Source: Astropecten irregularis
Taxonomy: Eukaryota; Echinodermata; Asteroidea; Paxillosida; Astropectinidae
DNA length: 64,000 nucleotides
Reading direction: 5' to 3'
Assembly: GCA_963971285.1 (NCBI GenBank)
Contig: OZ020265.1
Span: forward strand, 4,442,270-4,506,269
Part shown: piece by piece, positions 46,601-58,600 of the stretch
Numbering within the stretch: position 1 is the first letter of the stretch
Layout of the letters: every line of letters starts with the position of its first letter
Program-made: the position numbers and the translations under genes
The notes under the pieces: generated by a model
What the model was told of the DNA's origin: nothing
The model's input: the letters and a program-made list of their open reading frames with translations, nothing else
Databases searched by the model: none

Positions 46601-49600
46601 ATAATCGCCTGCCGCTTTCTCCTTGCGAACCGCGCCCAACGCCTCTTTATGTTCCGAACCGAGTTTCCAATCAACATCGTACTACAGGCCAAAACATCAA
46701 ATGATCATCCGCCCATTCCAGCCGAAGATTTTTTTGTGGGGCTGGCCGGATTTTTCGAGTTTTTCTCCATTGCATCCGGATTTTCTGAAAACATAGCTAT
46801 GTTCACAAAATTCTACACACAAGCGTTAAATTTCGTTCAGTCCTTAGTAAAAATTTCTTAAATAATCATCAAATAACCATAAGGGAAACTGACTGAATTT
46901 TAAAGTCATTGAAAAGTGAACAAAGAAAAATTGACTGGAGTGGGATTCGAGCCGGCGACCTCCCGAATACCGAAAATGCTCTCTACCAACTGAGCAATCC
47001 AGCCCTCCGTTGATGGTGACTCCAATACACGGGTTTACACTTCAGCGACCATCTTAGCTTTTGATTGCAACTTCAAAACAAGGCACTCTCACGCATGCGC
47101 ACTTTTCGAAGTGTAAACCTGTGTATAGTTAATTATCTCTGTTCGTATGGCAGTCAGAAGCCACGAAACCACGCACACATCGCCACACCCCAGGGATCGT
47201 TTCAATGATACACGCAGCAATGCTGCAACCTGGGAACGGTACATGGGTGATCACTGAAACGATCCCTCTGGTATGGCGGTGTGTGCGTGGTTTCATGTCA
47301 TAATAATTGACTATTGGGATCACCACCAAAGTAGGGATGGATGGGTCAGTTGGTAGAGCGCCTTTACGGTATTCAGGAGATCGCCTGTTCTTTGTTCATT
47401 TTTCAATAAATTTAAAATTCAGTTAGTTTCCCTTGTGGTTATTTGATGATTATATTAATTAAAAAGCCGTATCCTCTTTGAGTGATCACCCATGTACCGT
47501 TCCCAGGTTGCAGCATTGCTGCCTGTATCATTGAAACGATACCTGGGGTGTGGCGGTGTGTGCGTGGTTTCATGGCTTCTGACTGCAATACGAACAAAGA
47601 TATTTGACTATTGGGATCACCAGCAACGTAGAGCTGGATGGCTCAGTTGGTAGAGCGCCTGTACGGTAGTCAGGAGGTCGCCAATTCAAATCCCCTTTCA
47701 GTAAATTTGTCTTTGTTCACTTTTCAATGACTTTATAATATTTCTTGCTGACTGTTATGTTGAGGTGATTATGCGACACATAATTGATATAATGCCAAAC
47801 AACAGCTGTCTTTGTCTTGGTTCTAGGGGCGTGCGAAACAATAAACTCAATCGAGATGATGGTAATTTTCATGTATTTGGAATCTTCTAGGAGCTTGCGG
47901 TGATGGGTTTATCGATGTTAGCCAGAACGTATCATCGGTGATAGCATCGCCTGGATGCCCAATATCTGACTATCCGAATAAAGTACAGTGCTTATGGTCA
48001 GTGGTGGCAGAGGTGGGATACAGAGTGGCCCTCGCCTTCGTGAGCTTTGAGACTGAAAATAATTATGACTACCTGTATTGTGGCAAAGGAGACGATTTCA
48101 GCAATGCATTTCTCACATTGACCGGGTAAAGGCCGTTCAATGCTTTTCTGTGTTTCAATTGTAGAAAGAAATGTTATTTGCATTGTAAAAGTAAATAGGT
48201 AATCATCAGATAACTAAAAGACAAGTGACCTTAAGTTATGGAAAGGTCGAAATACCACTCAGGTCAATTTGTCTTTATTCACCTTTCAATGATTTCTAAT
48301 TATTAAGCATCTTGAACTTCGTCCAGTATGATTTTTTTAAGCATACCATCTAATGTCATCTACCTTTTCACTGCATAACTTAAAAATTTACGAAAAAATA
48401 CATCTGTCCTTTTTTTCTGGGAATACTTTCTCAAGCGATTTGTTCCCCGTTTGGGTCGCCTCCGAAGGCAACCAAATGTTCCTGAAGTTCACATCTGACT
48501 ACAGTGTTACCCTTCGTGGCTTTGAGCTTCTTGTTGAACAGAGACTATCAGACACAGGTGAGTGCAGAAAAGGATGAAAACAAAATAACGCACAGAGTGA
48601 AAGTGTTTGGAAACAAAATGGCCGCCCAGTAAGCACGCAGTATTGTCGAAATTGGATCTTGCCTAAACTTCTGCTACGGCTCTTGCCCAGGATATGTCAT
48701 CCATACGATGAAAATATACTCAGTGAGTTTCTGTTGTTCAAAAAAGAAAAAAAAATACTGCCAAGCCGTAGTCAGAAGCCTCTATTTTGACATCATGCAT
48801 GCACGAGTACATCCCAATCCAAAGCCAGAGCCGATGTCTGGAAATGGCCCTAGCTCGTTTTGTGCATTGACGCATATTCGGCCATGTTGGTAACAATTTG
48901 GGGAATCTCCTTTATGCCGCCAATCTATCTATCATAATTTATAACTATTGTTTCTTCACTTCGATACTTCCAGTTCTTTAGTGTACGGGGAAGTTAATCT
49001 GAAGGTTCTCGATTCTACTCCTGAAGTGAACTTGTCTCATTGCGAAACTAGTTAACCCAAAATATATTAATAACAATGATGTGTGTACATTTACCTATTA
49101 GTTTCTTGCAGTGAGAACGAAATTGCTTGTAATATGGAGGACCTCGTATGTGTAAGAAACGATAGATCACGGAATGGACGCCAAGTTTGTTCACAAGGTA
49201 AGAGTGAAGGCCGTGATCTGAAGATACTGCAATTTCTTCTGATGTGAGACTTTCTATGAAGCTCAGTCGAATCTGAAACCTCAAAAAATTGTCTGCCTGT
49301 CTGCCGAGTGTCAAAAATATATAAACTGGTTGGTGTGTTTCGAGCCGGATGTCTGTCTGTCAGTCTGTCGGGCTGTCGGACAGGCTAGCCGTCTGTTTGG
49401 ATCTTTTGTAGTCTGGTTTGGTACTGTGGTGTTTGTTTGCTTCGTCTGTTCTAGAAAACAGGGTTGCTCGAGATTGTGATATCATTCATCTATTTTTCAT
49501 TTCCAGCATCTTGTGGGAATGCGTATATCGACGTTACGCTTAATGCACGATCGGTGATAGCATCGCCTGGATGGCCCATCGCTAACTATCCGAATAATCA

Positions 49601-52600
49601 CCGGTGTTTTTGGTTAGTGGTGGCAAGGTGGGATACAGAGTGGTTCTCACCTTTGTGGAATTTGAGACGCAGCGCCTCCACGACTACCTGTATTGTGGCA
49701 ATGAAGACGATTTCAGCAATACGTTTCTTACACTGACCGGGTAAAGTTGTTCAATGCCACCCTGTGCCTGAATGCGGAATTTTCATTATTATATATGATT
49801 AAAGGTAATATCATACTTTGGTTTTTATCAAAGAAATACAGATTCATGGGGAAAAATATCACATTTAGCTACAGTAACAGTCATCTGTGAAAATTGCTTA
49901 AGTCTTTTCTCTTTTATTTTTGATCTTTTAAAAGATCAACAAGATTTTCGGTCGTTTAATTTCTGGATAAATACACCATTTCAGGCGGAAACATTTTAAA
50001 AGTATGTTTCTACCAGCACCATATTCATACCCTGTAAGCTATACGTAAATCTTTGAACATTTATGTTTTGGTTTCTTACCAAAGTATGATACTATCTTTA
50101 AGGTTAATGATAAACATCTCATGTCACCTCTGTACCTATTCACTGCATAAAGTTATATATTTAATGCACATTACAAAAGAATGACACCTTTCTCTTTTAT
50201 GGCAATACTTTGTCTAGATATTTCTTTCCCATCTGGACTGCATCCAAGGGAAACAAAATGTTCCTGAAGTTCGAGTCTAACTACCATGGTACAAATCGTG
50301 GCTTTGAGCTTCTTGTTGAACAGAGACTATCAGACACAGGTGAGTGTAGAAAAGTATGTAAATAGAAGACACAAAGACGCCGGTGATAGAGTTTGGAAAG
50401 AAAATGTCCGCCCAGTAAGCGTGGAATTATGTCGACGAGTCATTATGGAGCACGATTTGGAGGCCAGAGCCGAGATTGGGAAAAATCCCCGTTAAAACTT
50501 AGTAGACTTCAGTACTTTGGCTTCTGCACGTGGTAGTTGCTGTACGTTAGAGTACGTGTGTGTACCTACGGTTCTTGGTTCAGCTCCCGAATAAGTGAAA
50601 ATGACCCATTACCCAACTTACAAAACCTTAAATATATCACTGTCCTGTGTACATTTATCGAGTAGTTTCTTGCAGTGAGAACGAAATTGCTTGTAATATG
50701 GATGACCTGATATGTGTAAGAAACGACAGCTCACGGAATGGACGCCAAGTTTGTTCACAAGGTAAGAGCGAAAGACATGTTTTGATGTCACTGCATTTTT
50801 TTCTGACATGAGTGTCTCACTGAAGCTCAGTTGAATCTGAAACCTCAAAATTTGGTTTTGGCTTTTCCGCTTGTGAAGGGAAAAGGTATTGTTCTTCTTC
50901 TCCTCAAATTCCATAGAATTTGTACACGGATTTTGAATGCTCCACATAAGTCTCTTTTAAACAGTCGATCTTAACCAAACTTGGTCCAAATAAAGACCCT
51001 CTAGTGAAATTATGAGCCGAATCTTACGTCATCAGGGGCCGATTTCATAAAACCTACGACGCAAATCGAGTTGCGACGCGTCGCAGAGCTTTATGAAATC
51101 GGCCCCAGGTATCAAATAACAAGCAGTTTGAATTCAATAATTTAGATCTATAAAAATCAACAAAAAATCAACGGTTTGAGATATTAAGTTGATTCTTTCA
51201 CCAAAAGTGAATGTTGGGTAAAGTCTTTCTTTGTGACGCATTGCTTGACCTCTGTGACCTCTACTTCCGGTCAAACAGGAAGTAGCTCCTCATTTAAATG
51301 CGGTAAGAGCTATGATCATGATTCTTTCACCTAAAGTAAATGTAAGGCAAGGTCTTGCTTTGTGATACATTGCTTGACCTCTATGACGTCTTATTCCGGT
51401 CAAACAGGAAGTAGCTCCTCATTTAAAAGTGGTAAGAGCTAAGATCATGATTCTTTCACCTAAAGTCAATGTTAGGCAAGGTCTTTCTCTGTGACAAAAT
51501 CATGACCATGTCACGGATGTTGACGTGCAGTCTTCAAAAGTATTATAATAAGATCTTAATCAAACGTTTTAGTGTGTATAAGGTTATGGCGATTTTTTTA
51601 TCATAAAACGGAAAAGCCTTGTGTTCTGCTTTCAACAGACGTTTTGTCTGTCTGTCTGTCTGTCTGTCGAGTGTCTGATATGTCTAATGCGGTGGGCATT
51701 TGCGAAAGGGCTGTACGTCGGTCAGTCTGTCAATCTGTCGGGCGGGCTGGCCATCAGTTTGGATCTTTGGTTGTTTGGCTTGGCAGTGTGGTGTTTTTTG
51801 TTTGTTTCGATTTTCTAGGAAACATGTTTGCTCGAGATTGTGGTATCATTCTTTTTTAATTTCCAGGATCTTGCGGTGATTCGTTCATCAACGTTACGCT
51901 AAATGCATTATCGGTGATAGCATCGCCTGGATGGCCCATCGCGGACTATCCGAATAAACGGCAATGCGTATGGTTGATGGTGGCAGAGGTGGGATACAGA
52001 GTGGTTCTCACCTTCGTGGCCTTTGAGACGCAGCGCCTCCACGACTATCTGTATTGTGGCAATGGAAATGATTTCAGCAATGCGTTTCTTACAATGACCG
52101 GGTAAAGGCCGTTCAATGCCACCCTGTGCTTCATTGCGGATTTTTCATTATCATATTTCATTATGGTTAACGACAATCATTTTATATCACCTCTGTACCT
52201 ATTCACTGCAAAAAGTTATATATTTAATGTACATTACAAAAGAATGATACCTTTATCTTTTATGGCAATACTTTGTCTAGATATTTGTTTCCCGTCTGGA
52301 CTGCCTCCAAGGGCAACAAAATGTTCCTGAAGTTCATGACTGACGCCACTGTTACTAATCGTGGATTTGAGCTTATTGTTGAACAGAGACTATCGGAAAC
52401 AGGTGAGTGTAGAAAAGGATGAAAACAGAAGACACACACATAGTGGAAGACGCTGGAGTCAGAAATAGAAACCAAATGTCGCAACGGTAGCCGTTCAGCA
52501 TTGTTGGCATCGACTACGGCTTCGGTCTCGGCTCTATCATCCATATGAAAAAAATGCTGTTGTTCAAAACAAAGAATCTACTGCAAAGCCGTAGTCAAAA

Positions 52601-55600
52601 GCCTGTATTTTCACACCCGTTTTTTTTTTTTTTCTCACGTGCTCTCACAAGCACTGAGTATACAGTGCTCATCTACGTCGGTGAAGGGCAAGCCTAATTT
52701 GCATATTATCTATTTCCCGACCAAAATCATCAATATTCATGATTTACTGCGGTACCCGCCGCGTTATTGGATTCGATTCACCCTGCAGACCCCAGCTAGC
52801 TCGGTGGCCTAGCAGGTAAGGCATCTGCACTAGTAAGCAGGAGGTCGTGGGTTCGAATCCCACCTGAGCAAGCATGTGATTTTTTCTCACGTGCTCTCAC
52901 AAGCACTGAGTATACAGTGCTCATCTACGTCGGTGAAGGGCAAGCCTAATTTGCACATCCGTTTTAATACTGTTAAATGAATCCACGAAATGGAGCCAAT
53001 TCCGCAGCCAAATCCGAACCCGATATCGGGGACAGTCCCTAGTTCATTTTATGCTTAATGCCGCACATCTATTTACAGCTCTGATAACACTGAAGGAAAT
53101 TAGGAACTGTGTTTACCTCACTAAGGCAGTTGTTATTATGTTAGAGAACAGGTATTAATTTAATCCCAAAGTTATTGGTTCAACTCACGAGTAAGTGAAA
53201 ATGTCTCATTGCCAAACTAGTAAAAAAAGACCTTCATATATTCATACCACTGATGTGTGTATATTTATCGATTAGTTTCTTGCAGTGAGAACGAAATTGC
53301 TTGTAATATGGAGGACCTCGTATGTATAAGAAACGACAGCTCACGGAATGGACGCCAAGTTTGTTCACAAGGTAAGAGTGAATGCCATGTTCTGATGACA
53401 CTGCATTTTCTTCTGATGTGAGTCTCAAGCTCAGTCGAAATTGAAACCTCCAAAAAAATGTGTCTGCCTGTCTGTCGAGTGTCAGCAATATTTTATTGCA
53501 GTTGGTGTGTGTCGAACCGACTGTCTGTCAGTCTGTCGGGCGGGCGGGCTGTTTGTTTGGATCTTTGGTTGTTTGTTTTGGTAGTGGGGTGTTTTTTTTT
53601 CGACTGTCGTAGGAAACATGGTTGCTCGAGATTGTGGTATCATTCATCTATTTTCAATTTCCAGGATCTTGCGGTGATTCGTTTATCAACGTTACGCTTA
53701 ATGCATCATCGGTGATAGCATCGCCTGGATGGCCCATCGCTGAATATCCGAATAAACGGCAATGCGTATGGTTGATGGTGGCAGAGGTGGGATACAGAGT
53801 GGTTCTCACCTTCGTGGCCTTTGAGACGCAGCGCCTCCACGACTATCTGTATTGTGGCAATGGAAATGATTTCAGCAATGCGTTTCTTACAATGACCGGG
53901 TAAAGGCCGTTCAATGCCACCCTGTGCTTCATTGCGGATTTTTCAATATCATATTTCATTATGGTTAACGATAATCATTTTATGTCACCTCTGTACCTAT
54001 TCGCTGCAAAAAGTTATATATTTAATGTACATTACAAAAGAATGATACCTTTATCTTTTATGGCAATACTTTGTCTAGATATTTGTTTCCCGTCTGGACT
54101 GCCTCCAAGGGCAATAAAATGTTCCTGAAGTTCATGACTGACGCCACTGTTACTAATCGTGGATTTGAGCTTATTGTTGAACAGAGACTATCGGAAACAG
54201 GTGAGTATAGAAAAGGATGAAAACAGAAGAAACACACAGAGTGAAAGACGCTGTCAGAATATAGAAACCAAATGTCGCAACGGTAGGCGTTCAGCATTGT
54301 TGTCATCGACTACGGCTTCGGCCTCGGCTTTATCATCCATTTGAAAAAATGCCGTTGTTCAAAACAAAGAATCTACTGCAAAGCCGTAGTCAAAACCCTC
54401 TATCTTCAAACCCGTCTTAATTCTTTAAAATGAAACGACGAAAACCTGTATCGGGGACAGTCCCTAGTTCATTTTATGCATTGACGCATATGCGGCCATG
54501 CTGATAACAATTTTAGGACCTTCCTTTATGCCGCAAATCTATCTGCAGCTCTGACTGCACCATCTGCACTAACGCATTTAAGGTACGTGAAGTTGTTCAA
54601 CTCCTGAAGTGAAAATGTTTCATCGCCAAACTATTAACCCAAAAATATATTCATAACAATGATGTGTGTACATTTACCGATTAGTTTCTTGCAGTGAGAA
54701 CGAAGTTGCTTGTAATATGGAGGACCTTGTATGTGTAAGAAACGACAGCTCACGGAATGGACGCCAAGTTTGTTTACAGGGTAAGCACGAAGGACATGTT
54801 CTGAATTTTTGCTTTTCCGCGTCAGCGAAAAACATTTATTAGCTGTTACGTATTTAGCGAAACACTTTTTTTTTAATTCTTTGGCTTTTCCGCATCAGCA
54901 AACATCCTACTGTTGGTTCTTTTTGTTCCGGATTCTTAATGTCGTTTAAAAACCCATATACTCAACACTTTGGACACTTATACACTCTTGATCTTTAACT
55001 AAATTTGGTCCCTATAGTGTTTTTGTGTGCCGAATATTTACGTCATCACGACGTTACCATGCATGACTTGACAGCGATTTAAAGGGGCATGGTAATTAAG
55101 AACAAACCACAACTCCGATTGGGTTCAAAGTTGGTATGTATCTACATCGGGAAGGGTATTATTGATAAATGACAATTACGTCATCATGACGTCTTCTACG
55201 GAGCCCCTTAAGGGACGGGCAAAGAAAAGGTTCGAGGGAAGGTAAACAAAGAAGTTTGAATTATTTCGTTCTCTCGAAATAACATTTCGTTCTCTCGAAA
55301 TACTATTTCATTCGTATTTCGTTACCTTGGAATAATATTTCGTTCCTTCGAATTAGATTTGCTTGTACTGAGCTCTTTAGAAACCATTTATTTTATTTGG
55401 ATATGACAACTTGGAAATTGCGGCAATACCAAGCACCTTTCAAGGGACAGATGACAATCTGGAAATAAAGGTTTTCCCCGGATATTTTTTGAACTGTCGT
55501 ATCATATTATTCCCGGTTAGCCTCAATTTCGACTCGAAAATTAATGAACCTGTGTATTTTATGTTCACTTTCTTTGATTATGTTCGTTTGAAATTATGGA

Positions 55601-58600
55601 CGACAAAATGATTTGAAAGTGATGAAATTGTAACTAGAGTAACTGGCAACGCAAGTTGAGGTCAATTCGAAGTTAACTAGATATCAATTTCAATGGGAAA
55701 AATACATATAAGTTAAATGGTTTCATAAGGAACCATTAGTGTTGATGGTGCTGTTGAACTTGTTGTCAACCTATAAGTGTAGGGTCCTTTTTATTCTATT
55801 AATAGATCTTATATTGTCCGTATCGATCAATTCGACGGGACGACATACCATCCGCCATTACTGCGGTGTCCCCGCCCGCCCTTTGTGTGGAAAGAATTTA
55901 CTAAATGTTTTATATGAAAATTATTTGGAAAAGCCCCATGGCCTGTTTTCAATAGAAATAAATATCTAGTTTTTTTTTATTTCATTTTGTTTGAGTGTTT
56001 GCTTGCTTGCTCCCCTAGATGAATGTGGCGATCCCTTGTATTCCACCGGGGCGAATTTATACTCCGACGAGTATTCCCCCGGATATCCAGAAAACTATCC
56101 TTCCGATCTGGACTGTCAATGGAAAGTCACTTGCTCAACCGTCAAAGCGCAACTCCGATACAGCATCACGATCTGGATACTTGCATTTGCAACGGAGATC
56201 TCTCGAGACGAGCTCTGGTTTACTGGTGACACTCTCCACGGAGGGGATGGGATGGTGTTCAGGATGCACGGCATCACTAAAGTAAGAACCATCGCCTTCA
56301 AATCATGTGATGTGACGGTACACTTCAGGAGCGATTCCACGGTGACTAAGAAAGGCTTCCACATTCGTCTCTTCAGTAATTTTACTGCATCAGGTGAGAG
56401 TGACATCGGTTCATATTCATGCACCTATGGTTTAGGATTCTCAATTACAGGGTCTAGAATTCACATGCCCAACTTCAAACCGCTGTATGTCCAACACGAA
56501 CACACACAAATGTCGTTTCAGGGCCACTATAGACTATTCTAGTGATGTGACTTGAGCAGAATTTTGGAAACGTAGTGATGGGGTTCTGGAACGATTACAA
56601 CTGAAGGAGGGTATAATTACGAAGCTGTATTAGGGACATTCTAAAAAAAATTGCCTCTCTCTGACCTTACGAGTTATATGTAGTACGTACGCGTTTTTTT
56701 GTCGTACGTACGAGATATAAGTCGTACGTACGAGTTGTATGTCGCACGTACGGGATATAAGTCGTACGTACGACTTCTATGCCGTACGCACGACTTATGA
56801 ATCATATCTCGTACGTACGAGATGTATCTGGTAAGTACGACTCGTACAAATTAATTAAGTACATATAACTCGTACAAATTAATTAAGTACATATAACTAC
56901 ACATTGGTGTGCCTGCAAGAATTTCAACCCATAGTCCAATCACAATGGGCGTAATCAGACGAACCTTTCGAGATGCGCATATTCTCTCTGACCAAAGTCA
57001 TACAGCCCAGGTTAGGAGATGTCCAGTAAACTATAGAGATGAAGATAGGGATTGATATTCATCTTGGAGAAAAAGGTGTTTCCGCCATAGGCACTGAAGA
57101 AAGTATTCAAGAGGTAATGAGCTCCCAAGCGATAAAGGAGTGAGGAAATGACAACTTTTATAATCTTTCAGAAGAGTCAAACTTTCACTCTCAAAAACAT
57201 GGACGGGACCGACCACATCTGAAGGACCCGTAGAAAAATTAATACCGTGAAAATATTTGTAGAAGAAACTGTAGTAGTTTTTATCCTAAGTAGTGCAGTC
57301 AAATCAAACGTGCTTGAAGTTAGAAGGGCCTGATGTTTCGATACTTGCAGGATCGATCGTCCATGTAGCCTTTAAGAGAGATGGTTCGAGATGTTGAAGT
57401 ATTTTATATAGTACGATCTTGGTATTAAATTGGATGATGATCAGTTTGCAGCAGTTTATTTCTTGTTGGCCCTATCAAATCGAGCGTGTTAGACATTAAT
57501 ACATGTTATCAAATTGCATTCGTTGACGACTTATTAGTAAGCTTTTTCCATTCCTCTCCTTGTCCTCGATATATTAGAGGCAACTTCGTGTCCATACGAT
57601 GGTCTCTTTGACTGTGGTGATGGCTCCTGTGTGTCAAGTGACGCGCGATGCGATGGTTTTCAAGATTGTCAGACGGATGGCTCAGATGAACATGATTGCA
57701 GTGAGTGCTGATTTGTAATTATACTAGATTCAGTTCAAAAGACAGCACTGAACAGCTTCCACAATGGTTGCCCAATTGGACAGTGATGGCATATTTGCCT
57801 TGAGTTTTTCCTTAAACTGTTTACACCAAATCTCATATAGGTTATGTCTGGGCTCATTTTGCTACCGTCGTTTGAGGCCCACAAACAAAAGGATTGGGCC
57901 ACACGACGAAGCCGAAAAAGGCCCCAGCGTAGATAGCCATTCCTTTCATTTACCAGATGACAGAAGCGGAAAAAGTCCCAAGCCGTGCCTCAATCCTCAT
58001 TTCGTAAAGTCTCATTTTTTGTGGAAATGTAACGCTAAAATGATGATGAAAATGCTGAACGGGGCTAATACACTGGGAGAAAAAATAAGCCACATCCACT
58101 ACTCAACTTCTCATTTATACCATGACTTAAATTGTATACTTGTCTTGTTTCAATATACAGAGAATGTAACTTGTCCAGATTTCTACCACTGTGACAGCTC
58201 ATTGAAGTGTATCCTTTTGCCAATGGTCTGCGACGGGAATGATGATTGCCCAAATGGGGACGACGAGACCGACTTGGAATGCGGTACGAACGTTCCATAT
58301 TAGGCTAAGGCTTGGTCTAGGTGTTGGACCTTTGCAAATTGTATTGAAACGCACCGACAATAGACGTAGCCGCAGCCCTAGAAGCATTATTTCGAACATG
58401 GCCCTACAGAATCTATGCATATGACATCATTCTAGGTTTCAGATGACGGAGACTGCATTAGACGCCATCTTTGCGCCAAAGTCAACAATAAAAACCTGCC
58501 AAATCATTATCACATTTTAAGTTAAAGTCAAAGATCTAATTAGCTGCAATAAAGCGCCCCATGGGTTGAAAATATGCCATGAAATTCAGGTATTGCGACG

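Noticed and set aside
57764..58160. Extension of the LDLa reading frame upstream of 58161
   Set aside because: The frame is open by chance; a good acceptor at 58160 and phase agreement with exon 20 place the exon start at 58161.
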